NCBI GenBank assembly: GCA_027488815.1
Contig: JAIYAX010000016.1
Coordinates: forward strand, 1-39,767
From: Cytophagaceae bacterium
Lineage (GTDB): Bacteria > Bacteroidota > Bacteroidia > Cytophagales > JAIYAX01
Direction: 5' to 3'
DNA length: 39,767 nt
The position numbers and the translations under genes were made by a program. Each line of letters opens with the position of its first letter. The first letter of the stretch is position 1. Below, one piece after another: positions 31,423 to 39,767 of this stretch. The notes beneath the pieces were generated by a model that was not told where the DNA came from, did no database searches, and was given only the letters and a program-made list of their open reading frames with translations.

Positions 31423-32631
31423 TTAGTGTTTATTGCCCTGGCCGTCTGTGGGATATGCCCCCAAATCTGCATTGTAGGTACGATTGCCTGCTCCTATTGC
31501 AGGTGAATTGGGCTTTAAGCGTATGTTGTTGCTATTGGGCGCCAGGTTTATATTCTGGGCATTGACATAAGAAAGATCCAAAGAAACAAACTCCGGGTTG
31601 GTATTCATCAGGTCTGTGGCCTGAGGTGTACCATAGTCACCGAGAGGGTAAAACCTGCTGCGTGTACTGGTCTGCCACTGCGCATTGTCAAGTTCACCAT
31701 AAAACAGATTGTAGCCATACACGGTGTTGTTTTTGTCAATGGCATTGGTCAATCTCAGACTTTGGCGACAGTTCACAAACAAGTTATTTACGATCGTTCC
31801 TCGAACCCAACGGTCAAATAATATGGCATTGCCCGGCTTTTGCACCCTGCGGTAACCTGTGTTTACAAATGTATTGTTATGGATGAGTAAATTTGTTTGA
31901 GGATTGAGTACCACTTCATCAGTATAGATTTTCATGCAATTGGTAGCTGCTGACCAAAAGACATTGTAGGCAATGGTACCTGTCACTCCTTTTTGCAGGT
32001 TCAAAGCTTCACCCTCCGGCCCACCATTTCGGATAAAATGATTGCGTAGCAGGCTGATGTCACGGGTGCCGTAAAATCTAGCTCCATCGTCATAGGAATA
32101 CTCTATCCAAGAGTCGTGTATTATGAGGGGTTTTACCAGGCTATTGATGCATGAAAAGGCATACCTCGGGTCATTTGAGTCGTCAGGTCCACCGGCATGC
32201 TGTATGTGTGTCCAATGGATCATGACCGAACGAGCCGAATCACACATCAAGCCTCCCCAGGCACCTCCTTCAGGAAAACGGGCACGTGTGGTATCGGGAA
32301 TGGTAAAATAATTTGGGTTTGCCTGTGTGCCCTGTGAGATCAACACTCCGCTTATATAAAATGAAAAATTGCCGAGCAGGATCACCTTTACCCCCTCTTC
32401 AAGATAGAGCGTATCTCCCGTATTTACGAAGATATCTCCAGTGATGTAATAGGTTTTTCCAGCTTCCATTACACCCTTTACAGGCACATCTACGCCAGTG
32501 GGGAGCATTTCTGAGCTGATGGACTCTCCATTAAGCTTTCGAGGATATTTTAGTTCAAGATCCTCATTGGTGCGGCAGGAAAAAAGTCCGGCCATCAACG
32601 GTACTAGCAGAAGGAATGCTACGTTTTTCAT
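31423..32631 (-). CDS. Parallel beta-helix lipoprotein
   Basis: 402 residues from ATG 32631, chosen because it gives a lipoprotein signal (LLLVPLMAGLFSC, Cys19); an ATG at 32658 would overlap the receptor gene. After a linker the protein has the sequential short strands of a right-handed beta-helix (TLYLEEGVKVILLGNFSFYI; AFSCINSLVKPLIIHDSWIE; LLIHNNTFVNTGYRR; GTIVNNLFVNCRQSLRL) and ends with PEFVS, NSPAIGAG and DLGAYP, the terminal motif common in secreted beta-helix proteins. No catalytic site was identified. Position between the TonB-dependent receptor (20 nt) and phytase suggests a surface substrate-binding role (inference). Confidence 0.8.
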   Translation of the reverse strand: MKNVAFLLLVPLMAGLFSCRTNEDLELKYPRKLNGESISSEMLPTGVDVPVKGVMEAGKTYYITGDIFVNTGDTLYLEEGVKVILLGNFSFYISGVLISQGTQANPNYFTIPDTTRARFPEGGAWGGLMCDSARSVMIHWTHIQHAGGPDDSNDPRYAFSCINSLVKPLIIHDSWIEYSYDDGARFYGTRDISLLRNHFIRNGGPEGEALNLQKGVTGTIAYNVFWSAATNCMKIYTDEVVLNPQTNLLIHNNTFVNTGYRRVQKPGNAILFDRWVRGTIVNNLFVNCRQSLRLTNAIDKNNTVYGYNLFYGELDNAQWQTSTRSRFYPLGDYGTPQATDLMNTNPEFVSLDLSYVNAQNINLAPNSNNIRLKPNSPAIGAGNRTYNADLGAYPTDGQGNKH

Positions 32632-32651
32632 TGTGTGAAATTTATGTGGTT

Positions 32652-35348
32652 TTACCATTTAATTCTTAATCCGATGATGTAATTCTGAGCGAAAAAGTCA
32701 CGTCTCACCAATGTGCCATCTTTCACTTCTTCTTCGTAGGGGCTATTGAGCAGGTTGGTGAACTTACCAAAAATAACCAGGTTTTTACGAACGACTTTAT
32801 CCACAGAAAAGTCAAGCAAGCTCAGGTTGCGCTGGTAGAAATCTTTTCCTTCCAGTTGAGATATCTGAACAATTCTGCGCCCGGTAAGAACATAAGAGAG
32901 TTGGCAATTCAGCCCATACTTATCACTTCTATACAATAGGCTTGCATTGGCAATATGAGCAGATTGGCCTTGCAGGGGTCTTACTTCTTCAACAAGCGTA
33001 GTGATGGTGTCTCTGTTCCTGATTTTAAGCATGGTGAGTGAAGAATTGGTATAGGTGTAGTTGGTTGAAATACCAAAATCTCCGAAATACTTTACTGCCA
33101 CGATCTCTATCCCAAAATTGGTAGCTGTGCCATAGTTTTGAGGTGCCAGGGTACTGCCTGAGGCATCTGTAAAACCATATTCTACCGGATTTTTGATGTT
33201 TTTATAAAATAGACCTACTGCAAATTGCTCCCTGTAATTTGGGAAAAACTCATACCTCAGGTCAAAGTTATCAGCCTCTGTTCGTTTTAGATTAAAGTTG
33301 CCCACTTCGTCAAAGGCTTCACCGATAAGTCTATAGGGAACCAACTCAAAATAGCTTGGCCTGCTGATCGACTTAAAGGCAGATAACCTTAGATTTTGAC
33401 GGCCGTCAATCATGTACTTTAGGTGAATGCTCGGAAGGAAATCGGTGTATTTTAAAGAAGCTTCTGTAGGTGCATTAAAGGTTCGCCTGGCTTTGGTCTG
33501 AAAGGACTGGGTGGTCATCTCTGTACGAAAACCGGTAAGTACCTGCACTCCCCTCACCAGAAAACGCACTTGGGCATAGTAAGCGGTTACATTTTCGCTG
33601 GCATCAAAATTTTCATTGTTGAAAAAGGCATTGTTGGGATTGTAGATCACATCCAGATTGGCAGGATTGATATCATTTATATCGCTACTGTATGGCGATA
33701 CGCCTTTGTGAAGTAGTTTATAGTTGTTAAACCTGTTCTCTCTTGTCTTATCACGGTACAAGCCCCCTCCCTTGAACTCAATCATTTGGCCCATCGCCCG
33801 CAGCTTGTAGGTGACATTGAGGTAGGCAGCGTAATCTTTGTCATTATTTTTCTGCCACTCTTTTACCACATTGTCAAATCGGGCGGAGTCTTCAGTGCCG
33901 GGAGCCTCGGAAATGACATAACTGCGATTGTACTCCGATTGGTCAGGTATATCTTGAAAAGCACTGCAATACACTGCTGACCAGTCCAGGAGCAGGTTGG
34001 AGGCCAACTTATGCTCGCCCTGCAAGTTGTGGCTGCGAATGACCTGAGTTTGATAGCGGGATCGTTCAAAAAGATCTATTCTTCCTGTTCCGGGTCCTGA
34101 CCTGTTGCTCACAAAAGAGGTATCGGAAATGGTGCGGGTTTGTACCTCACGCATGTCCATGTAAATATTGGTGAGGGTGATTTTGTTTCGCTTGTCGATG
34201 CGGTAGTCAACCACTCCGTTCAACCCTGAGCGGACAAGCTGTGAATAGTAACTGCGGGTTTGTACTCCGGTGTAGACGGTATTGTTTGTAGAGGGGTCTA
34301 CACTCACCCGATAAATCTCAGATTCTGTTCCCCTAAAGGTGTTTTGATACGATCCGGACACCAATACGCCTATTTTATTTTTAAAAAATCTCTGCCCAAC
34401 TGTTCCACCCAATAGGCCGTTAATTGGGGCATTCTGAGATTGGAAGTCCATATTTTTATAGTTGAATGAGCCCGAAGGGGGTATTTGTCCGGGGAATGAG
34501 GAGGCAGGGTCAGTTGCTGCATTGGCCCTGTCCCAGCGCAGGAAGGGCTTTCCCAGAAAGAACTGGTTGTAACCAGTGGCGATGTTTGCCGAGGCTATGA
34601 GTGTGTCTGGTGCTGGGCGCAACACCATATTTAGCGTTCCTCCAATTGCATCGCCTTCCATATCTGGAGTGAGTGCTTTTGTAACTTCCATGCGAAGCAG
34701 CATCTCTGCCGGGAAAATATCAAGAGGAATAAACCTGTTTCTGGGGTCAGGGCTGGGTATTTTTACACCATTGATGAGTGTGTTGTTGTACCTTGGCTCC
34801 ATACCCCTGATGATCACAAATCGTCCGTCGCCGTTCACACTTCGCTCTATGGATACACCAGACACCCTTTGCGAGACATCGGCTACGCTAAGGTCCGGAG
34901 AAAGTTCTATGGAACGAGCTGAGATCACGTTGATGATGTTGTCTGCTTTTTGTTCAATTCGAGATGCTGACACCTCAGACTCCATATCCATTTTACCGAT
35001 CACTTCTACCTCTGTAAGCGTGGTCATGGACTCTTGCATGATAAGAACAAGCTCAACTACTTCAGCTTCATTGGTTATTTCAACTTTTGTAGGACGTGTG
35101 GGATTATAGCCGATGTATGTGGCTGATAGGGTGTATTGACCTAATGCCAATCCCTCTATTTCATATTGTCCCTCCAAATTTGATACTGCGGCTTTCTCTG
35201 AGTTGGCGATGCGCACAAGTGCTCCTGTCAATCGTTCACCCGTACGGCTGTCGGTAATTGTACCTCTTATCTTGCCTGACTGCCCAAAAACAGGGAGTGT
35301 AAGACAAACAAGGAATAGAAAAATAAAAAATTTAACAGGGCTTACCAC
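32652..35348 (-). CDS. TonB-dependent receptor with CarboxypepD_reg-like domain
   Basis: 898 residues with a signal peptide ending VFGQ. A carboxypeptidase-regulatory-like beta-sandwich (about 25-105, GKIRGTITDSRTGERLTGAL) precedes the plug (about 115-245, with VSQRVSGVSIERSVNGDGRF and VIIRGMEPRYNNTLINGVKI) and a 22-strand barrel ending FFAQNYIIGLRIKW. It imports a large or charged ligand across the outer membrane with TonB/ExbBD energy. No SusD partner is present. Translation starts at GTG. The downstream lipoprotein and phytase genes suggest an inositol phosphate or its breakdown product as ligand; this is inference. Confidence 0.9.
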   Translation of the reverse strand: MVSPVKFFIFLFLVCLTLPVFGQSGKIRGTITDSRTGERLTGALVRIANSEKAAVSNLEGQYEIEGLALGQYTLSATYIGYNPTRPTKVEITNEAEVVELVLIMQESMTTLTEVEVIGKMDMESEVSASRIEQKADNIINVISARSIELSPDLSVADVSQRVSGVSIERSVNGDGRFVIIRGMEPRYNNTLINGVKIPSPDPRNRFIPLDIFPAEMLLRMEVTKALTPDMEGDAIGGTLNMVLRPAPDTLIASANIATGYNQFFLGKPFLRWDRANAATDPASSFPGQIPPSGSFNYKNMDFQSQNAPINGLLGGTVGQRFFKNKIGVLVSGSYQNTFRGTESEIYRVSVDPSTNNTVYTGVQTRSYYSQLVRSGLNGVVDYRIDKRNKITLTNIYMDMREVQTRTISDTSFVSNRSGPGTGRIDLFERSRYQTQVIRSHNLQGEHKLASNLLLDWSAVYCSAFQDIPDQSEYNRSYVISEAPGTEDSARFDNVVKEWQKNNDKDYAAYLNVTYKLRAMGQMIEFKGGGLYRDKTRENRFNNYKLLHKGVSPYSSDINDINPANLDVIYNPNNAFFNNENFDASENVTAYYAQVRFLVRGVQVLTGFRTEMTTQSFQTKARRTFNAPTEASLKYTDFLPSIHLKYMIDGRQNLRLSAFKSISRPSYFELVPYRLIGEAFDEVGNFNLKRTEADNFDLRYEFFPNYREQFAVGLFYKNIKNPVEYGFTDASGSTLAPQNYGTATNFGIEIVAVKYFGDFGISTNYTYTNSSLTMLKIRNRDTITTLVEEVRPLQGQSAHIANASLLYRSDKYGLNCQLSYVLTGRRIVQISQLEGKDFYQRNLSLLDFSVDKVVRKNLVIFGKFTNLLNSPYEEEVKDGTLVRRDFFAQNYIIGLRIKW

Positions 35349-35381
35349 GTTAAGTTGGGTATTTGATTTCAGTTATTTTAA

Positions 35382-35424
35382 AAGTCCGGAGAAAAACCAG
35401 TTACCTGATGTTTCCTCCGGATCA
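35382..35424 (-). terminator. Hairpin between T9SS Asp-box gene and TonB receptor gene
   Basis: On the minus strand, TCCGGAG (35421-35415) pairs with CTCCGGA (35391-35385), with additional GAAAC/GTTTTTC pairing inside, followed by CTTTTA. It may attenuate or end the upstream transcript. Confidence 0.45.
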
Positions 35425-35432
35425 TTTGTTTG

Positions 35433-36845
35433 TTACTCTTTTAGCAATTTTTTAGTCTGTATGGTCTCTGCAGATTGAATGCTCAAGAAATACACCCCTG
35501 CATGAATATCAGAAAGGTCCATTTCAAAGTTTCCTTCAGCATTGTAAAAGATCGACTTTATCACCCTGCCTTTTACATCCATCAACCTCACCATGGAGGC
35601 TGCATTTAAAACAAGGTTTACAGACCCTTGTGCAGGATTGGGGTACAAGGAGACTTCTTTGTTTTCAACTGAGGCAGAAAGTCCTGTAATGGATTGACAT
35701 GAAAAATGGTTCAAAATAGGACCTGATCCGATAGTTGGAAACTGTTTCTTATTACCGGCTACTAAAATCTGCACATCCGGGGTAGTACTTATGGCTATGG
35801 TATTGAGTGTATAAGTACCGGTGGTGTCGCTTGGGAAATTACCAACTACCTGAGTAAATGTTGGAGCGGCACTACTGGCATTGGTGGCGTAGTAAAAATA
35901 CCCCACATTGTCAACAACTCCCACAACATTGCTATTGGCTGAAACCCAGCGAAACTGGCCATGCAATAAGGGGCTATAACCCTGCACGGTGATGGCTCCC
36001 CAGGTCAATCCATTGTCATTAGAGCGGATAAGTGCTGCACCTGCATCATTGTCAGAAACAGCCCATATGGTATTTCCATTTCTGAACATGTTGTCCCAAC
36101 TGGCATTTCCGATAGTTATTGAGCCTAATGTGGTGGTGGGCGCAATTACGTTTGTCCATGTGGGGTTGTCATTTCCTGCGGTTGTAAAATTTGCAATGAC
36201 TGTTCTGCGAATGTATCCATCCCGGTTGCTCATCAATACAGTACCGGTGGCAGTATCCAATACAGCGGAGTAATAGCGTGAGCTGAAGTTGTTGGAAGGG
36301 GTGATATTGGTCTGACGTACCCAGGTCAGTCCGGAATTTTTGGTGATGAATACCCCGTTTCTGGTTCCAGTGATGTACCAGTTAGAGAAACTAGGATGGC
36401 GAATGATGTAATAATTTGGACCTCCGGGAACCTTAAAAGGCTGATTCACCCATGTAGTGCCTGAATTCGTAGAAATGTATACGTTACCCGAATCGCTCAG
36501 GGCGTTTCCAATTCCATCACCTGCCAGTAAATAAGTAGTGGGAGATAAAAATTGGATATACTTAAATCGTTGATTGGCATACTGAGTAAAAGTAGTGGTT
36601 TGTTGAGCAGCACTCCATGTGTTGCCACTGCGAGTCATTTTAATCAGCAAACTCTGCTTACCAACGGCCCATGCCTCGTTGGCATTGTAGGGGTTTACAA
36701 CTACGTAATCCAGGTCAGTGTCTGCAGGTGAATTGGAAATGGACACTACAGCACCTTGAAGGCTAAGGCCTGTTCCGCAGATTTGAGCCTGCACTTGCAC
36801 TTTGATAAATGCACTAACAAAAAGAAGGAGTACTATTTTTTTCAT
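35433..36845 (-). CDS. T9SS type A secreted Asp-box (sialidase/BNR-like fold) protein
   Basis: 470 residues with a signal peptide ending VQAQ. Three Asp-box-like motifs, ISTNSGTTW, ITKNSGLTW and RSNDNGLTW, mark a beta-propeller of the sialidase/Vps10 fold; no sialidase Arg triad was identified, so it need not be an enzyme. The last ~75 residues (VSLYPNPAQGSVNLVL, GVYFLSI, TIQTKKLLKE) form the T9SS type A sorting domain, so it is exported to the surface or medium. It precedes the TonB-receptor gene by 84 nt and follows the TPR regulator gene, all on the same strand. Confidence 0.82.
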   Translation of the reverse strand: MKKIVLLLFVSAFIKVQVQAQICGTGLSLQGAVVSISNSPADTDLDYVVVNPYNANEAWAVGKQSLLIKMTRSGNTWSAAQQTTTFTQYANQRFKYIQFLSPTTYLLAGDGIGNALSDSGNVYISTNSGTTWVNQPFKVPGGPNYYIIRHPSFSNWYITGTRNGVFITKNSGLTWVRQTNITPSNNFSSRYYSAVLDTATGTVLMSNRDGYIRRTVIANFTTAGNDNPTWTNVIAPTTTLGSITIGNASWDNMFRNGNTIWAVSDNDAGAALIRSNDNGLTWGAITVQGYSPLLHGQFRWVSANSNVVGVVDNVGYFYYATNASSAAPTFTQVVGNFPSDTTGTYTLNTIAISTTPDVQILVAGNKKQFPTIGSGPILNHFSCQSITGLSASVENKEVSLYPNPAQGSVNLVLNAASMVRLMDVKGRVIKSIFYNAEGNFEMDLSDIHAGVYFLSIQSAETIQTKKLLKE

Positions 36846-37074
36846 CTTGGTAGAATTTGTTTCGACACAAAAATGAAATGGAGGCGGTCAGGAGTCAAAA
36901 CAGAGGTGTATACAAAACAGCAACATGCAAAATCACAACCGTAGCAAAAGGGCAACAGATGGTCTTTACACAAGTTAATTCGTTGTATTCCATTGACTTA
37001 TGAAACACAATTTGAATGTTACGTATTTGTTAAGAATGGTAGCTTTCAATAACATAGATTTAATCTTAGGAATT

Positions 37075-38799
37075 CTATAGTTTTTGAATGAAAGCTTTGA
37101 GGCTTTCTTCTTTTTGAAGACCAAGCTTTTTCTTTAGTCTGTAGCGGGCAATTCGAAGACTATCAATGGAGATTCCAAGTACAATGGCGATGTCTTGGGT
37201 GCTTAAGTTTAATTTGATCAATGCACATAGCCTGGTTTCGGTATTGCTGAGCTCTGAAGGAAATTCCTGTATCTTATTGAAGAATGACTGGTGCACTTGC
37301 TCAAAATTTTGCCTGAAATCAGTCCACTCTTGGTCATGGTTAAAGCTATCTGAGATTTTCCCCAGTATTTCTTTTTGCATGAGTCTACGCTCTGCCCCCT
37401 CTAGTTTTAGCGATGCAGCAAGTGAACTTTTGATATTCTCCAGCAGTTTGTTTTTTTCGATGAGGTGTAAGGTATGGGTAGCCAATGATTTTGACCTTTG
37501 TTCCAAGTCTGCATTCAACCGGTTTTCATTTAGCCTTGCATTGCTAAGTTGGGCCTCTAACAATTTCTGCTCCGCCTGAAATGTTCTGTCACGCTCTTCA
37601 AGGATCTCTTTGTTTTTTAAGTTCTTAATCCTTTGACGGTTCATCACTACTATGATCAATAATGTAGTGAGCAAGGCAATACTTGCCAGTGAGTATCGGT
37701 AGACCAGTCCTATTTCCCTTTCTTTTTCCAATACTTCAATCTCTTTGTTCTTCTTTTCTATCTGAAACATGGTTTGCAAGCGGGCTAACTGTGTGACGCT
37801 CTCCTGGCTGTAGATTTCCTCATAGAGGTCATAGGAGCGATTAAGATAGTCTAGAGATTTTGGATAATCTCCCATGGTGAAATATGCCTTTGAAAGGTCT
37901 TTGAAGGCACTGCGCATCTGGTACTTGTTGTCAACCTTCTCTGCCAGTCGTAGTGCCAAAAGGCTGTAGTGTGTGGCACTGTCAAACTGATTTAACTTAC
38001 GGTAGGAGTCTCCTATGTTGTTGTAGTTGGTGATTTCAGGAACAGGTCTATTCAATTTTTTATTCATGCTAAGTGCAAGCATAAAATGTTTGAGTGCAAG
38101 GTCATGGTTACCTATGTCTTCATAGATGCTGCCTATGTTTTCATAAATATCAGCCATACCTTCCTCTATGTTTGCGTCACGGTATAGCTCCAGCGCTATC
38201 TCTTGTTGCTTCAGTGCCATTTTAAAATCTCCCTTTTTCTCATAGAGGTGCCCAAGAGCGCCAAGGGCCTGGGCTTTTCCTGAGGAGTTACCTATCTGAT
38301 TAAAAAGATCATACGCCATTCGATGGTACTCCTCTGCCAACTCCGGCTGCATGGAAAAATAATAGACCATTCCCAGCAAATTGGCACTGTTTGCCATGCC
38401 CTCGCTATGGCCCAAGTCAGTGAACTTGTCAAGTGCACGCAAAAGGTATTGACTTGACTCACCAAACACACTGCTTCCAAATATCAATTTACCCAGGTAA
38501 AAATCTGCAACAGCAACCCCTAGCTCATAATCCTGTGCCGTTGCCTGGTCTAAAGCCAATGATGCATAATAAAAAGCCGTATCTGGCTCTAAATCTGCCA
38601 AATGCTCTGTGAGTTGAAGCAGAAGGTTAACATACTCAACAGTCAGTGGTTTTGTGTTTTCCAATTCAAATCTGAGCCCTTGGCGCAAAGTTGTGGTCGG
38701 AAAAAACTTGTTGTTCGTCAGATTAGCACCTGCCGACAATGGGCTGCTGAGAAACATACAACTCATCCAGGAAAAAAATAGAAAGAGCCCCTTTTTCAT
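37075..38799 (-). CDS. TPR - transmembrane - LuxR-type HTH regulator
   Basis: 574 residues. A signal or anchor segment (FLFFSWMSCMFLSSPL) is followed by a run of TPR units (about 60-345; for example GKAQALGALGHLYEKKGDFK and MADIYENIGSIYEDIGNHDL) facing the periplasm. A transmembrane helix lies near 370-390 (SLASIALLTTLLIIVVM), then a coiled coil and a C-terminal GerE-like helix-turn-helix (LSTQDIAIVLGISIDSLRIA, RYRLKKKLGL). This is the Bacteroidota type of membrane-bound transcription regulator often linked to outer-membrane uptake loci. It lies upstream of and co-oriented with the T9SS/TonB/phytase genes and is a good candidate regulator of them (inference). Confidence 0.85.
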   Translation of the reverse strand: MKKGLFLFFSWMSCMFLSSPLSAGANLTNNKFFPTTTLRQGLRFELENTKPLTVEYVNLLLQLTEHLADLEPDTAFYYASLALDQATAQDYELGVAVADFYLGKLIFGSSVFGESSQYLLRALDKFTDLGHSEGMANSANLLGMVYYFSMQPELAEEYHRMAYDLFNQIGNSSGKAQALGALGHLYEKKGDFKMALKQQEIALELYRDANIEEGMADIYENIGSIYEDIGNHDLALKHFMLALSMNKKLNRPVPEITNYNNIGDSYRKLNQFDSATHYSLLALRLAEKVDNKYQMRSAFKDLSKAYFTMGDYPKSLDYLNRSYDLYEEIYSQESVTQLARLQTMFQIEKKNKEIEVLEKEREIGLVYRYSLASIALLTTLLIIVVMNRQRIKNLKNKEILEERDRTFQAEQKLLEAQLSNARLNENRLNADLEQRSKSLATHTLHLIEKNKLLENIKSSLAASLKLEGAERRLMQKEILGKISDSFNHDQEWTDFRQNFEQVHQSFFNKIQEFPSELSNTETRLCALIKLNLSTQDIAIVLGISIDSLRIARYRLKKKLGLQKEESLKAFIQKL

Positions 38800-39082
38800 A
38801 TCCTGAGCCCAATCTATTCTTTTTGTGTTAACTGAATATTAACAGAGGTGTAGCTTGACTAAATTGTGAGATCCAATGATAGGCTGGAAAAGGCACATTG
38901 AAAATCAAACAAGAAATTCCCAGCCGATAGTGGTATATCTATAATTTTCAGGCTTGTAGGCAATGGAATGGGGCTTGGTTAAGGTGGTGATATTTACCAT
39001 CACGCACAAGCGGGATTGATGTGGAGAACAAATGCTTGATTGACCACAAAACTGTCTTGTCCTGAAATAGCTTTACACAAGT

Positions 39083-39280
39083 CTAAGCAAAGAAGAGGTT
39101 CAGATTTTTAAGAAAGCAGACAGGCAATTCAGCTTTGAGGACCGGTATAAAATTATCCAGAAGATCATATTTAGCAGAAGCCACAAAGCCCTGGTAATGG
39201 GTAGGGCTGATCGCTGCAAGCGAATATCTCGCTCGCTCCCGTTGCAAACGAGGGCGAGTGGCCTTTTGGGTAGGTGCTGA
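39083..39280 (+). pseudogene. Coding-like fragment interrupted by a REP
   Basis: The plus frame reads LSKEEVQIFKKADRQFSFED, then RYKIIQKIIFSRSHKALVM and GRA before running into REP sequence and a stop at 39278. The amino-acid composition looks like real protein, but there is no start codon upstream before an in-frame stop at 39068. Family not recognised; chance reading is possible. Confidence 0.3.
39211..39258. repeat. Remote REP pair of the RAYT family
   Basis: TCGCTGCAAGCGA (39211-39223) and the larger hairpin with arms CTCGCtC and GGGCGAG (39232-39258) match the 3' REPs at 29028-29077 and 30117-30166, about 9 kb away. No transposase gene is attached. Confidence 0.8.
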
Positions 39281-39309
39281 TAGCAGCTGGTGTATTTGAT
39301 TTGTTTCTT

Positions 39310-39663
39310 TTATTGCTCAATTTCCTCCTTTTTGAATAGCTTTTTTCTATGCTTCTTTCCCCAGTCTCGTAAGGCAGCTATAACATCATCTAATGATTTG
39401 CCATAGTCTGTCAACGAGTATTCTACAGTTGCAGGAATTGTATCATAAACGGTACGTTTTACCAGTTCATTCATTTCTAAGTCTCGCAATTCTTTTGAAA
39501 GCATTTTTGGTGTTATTCCAGCTACGTCTCTTTCTAATTCCTTAAAGCGTTTGTTTCCAAAAGCCAATGCAATTAAAATAGGCAATTTCCATTTCCCATT
39601 TATTATTTCCAAAACATCCCTTACAGGTCTTATAAACTCAGTGCATTCTCCTTTTGTGTACAT
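39310..39663 (-). CDS. HxlR-family transcriptional regulator
   Basis: 117 residues. Winged-helix signature of HxlR: INGKWKLPILIALAFGNKRF, then KELERDVAGITPKMLSKELR, DLEMNELVKRTVYDTIPATV and EYSLTDYGKSLDDVIAALRD. An N-terminal Cys (GECTEF) is typical of the family and can be a thiol sensor in some members. These proteins usually repress a divergent gene and themselves. The ATG lies 14 nt from a 38-bp palindrome that is very probably its operator. The gene is AT-rich; the regulated gene is likely beyond the window end. Confidence 0.9.
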   Translation of the reverse strand: MYTKGECTEFIRPVRDVLEIINGKWKLPILIALAFGNKRFKELERDVAGITPKMLSKELRDLEMNELVKRTVYDTIPATVEYSLTDYGKSLDDVIAALRDWGKKHRKKLFKKEEIEQ

Positions 39664-39677
39664 ATTACCTTTTTTGT

Positions 39678-39715
39678 TACTATACTAAATTATACTAGTA
39701 TACTTTGGTATAGTA
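39678..39715. promoter_or_regulatory. Putative HxlR operator (38-bp palindrome)
   Basis: Symmetric about 39696.5: outer arms TACTATAC (39678-39685) and GTATAGTA (39708-39715), inner perfect TATACTAGTATA (39691-39702); 17 of 19 base pairs are complementary. It lies in the region between this gene and whatever starts beyond the window. The dyad size fits a dimeric winged-helix regulator binding two half sites. Confidence 0.7.
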
Positions 39716-39767
39716 GTATATTTTGTATAGCGAAGGTAAATATTTTTGCAACATCATTAACAATAAA

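Larger units (their letters stand above)
38800..39309. other. Gene-poor 510-bp region with a solo REP and decayed coding traces
   Basis: No intact gene. It holds GGGCTTGGTTAA (38971-38982), identical to 12 bases in the RAYT 3' end, followed in frame by a GLVKVVIF-like reading, so a second RAYT relic is possible. A coding-like stretch lies at 39083-39208, ending at a REP at 39211-39258. Confidence 0.45.

Noticed and set aside
35433-36845. Active sialidase
   Set aside because: Only Asp-box fold motifs are present; no FRIP motif or catalytic Arg/Tyr/Glu pattern was found.

Overview
This window is from a member of the Bacteroidota, most likely a Cytophagales-type environmental bacterium (inference). 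The evidence is two proteins with a type A T9SS C-terminal sorting domain and one with a type B (CHU_C/gliding-motility) domain, a TonB-dependent receptor with an N-terminal carboxypeptidase-regulatory-like domain, several SPII lipoproteins, a Bacteroidota histone H1-like protein, and promoters of the Bacteroidota type (TTG/TTTG, about 19-20 nt, TAnnTTTG). Shine-Dalgarno sequences are mostly absent. No rRNA, tRNA or CRISPR array was found.

Layout. Positions 1-25206 are ordinary chromosomal genes: the 3' part of a large T9SS surface protein; a small Cys/Lys-rich secreted peptide divergent from an RND/MMPL exporter; TerB-like and GreA-like genes; a small secreted protein; an SPFH protein; a run on the minus strand of fabH-like, AbgT-type transporter and cytochrome oxidase subunit III; monofunctional transglycosylase mtgA; a three-gene exported-protein operon (TPR lipoprotein, hypothetical, CHU_C protein) running into a Sua5/TsaC gene; a DUF4920 lipoprotein; a tightly overlapping operon M61 peptidase-ligA-DUF6913-like-dapA; a histone H1-like gene; an alpha-oxoamine synthase (sphingolipid or sulfonolipid type) divergent from a 501-residue biotin carboxylase.

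Positions 25207-30217 form an AT-rich accessory island. A HindVP-like type II restriction enzyme and its C5 methyltransferase share a 1-base overlap and are bracketed by a 17-bp imperfect inverted repeat. Next come a frameshifted tyrosine-recombinase remnant, an apparently intact REP-associated tyrosine transposase (RAYT) whose 5' end is duplicated in tandem (165 bp), and a HigBA-like toxin-antitoxin pair. A second copy of the recombinase remnant (146 bp, about 92% identical to the first) and a relic of the RAYT 3' end with its REP hairpins follow. Both addiction modules (R-M and TA) have the same recombinase-derived repeat on their right-hand side, which is the most interesting structural pattern in the window.

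Positions 30218-38799, all on the minus strand, look like a nutrient-acquisition locus. In transcription order they are a TPR/membrane/LuxR-type regulator, a T9SS Asp-box protein, a TonB-dependent receptor, a beta-helix lipoprotein and a beta-propeller phytase lipoprotein. The inferred theme is outer-membrane capture and dephosphorylation of an inositol-phosphate-like substrate. The window closes with a solo REP, traces of decayed coding sequence and an HxlR-family regulator with a 38-bp near-perfect palindrome just upstream of its start.
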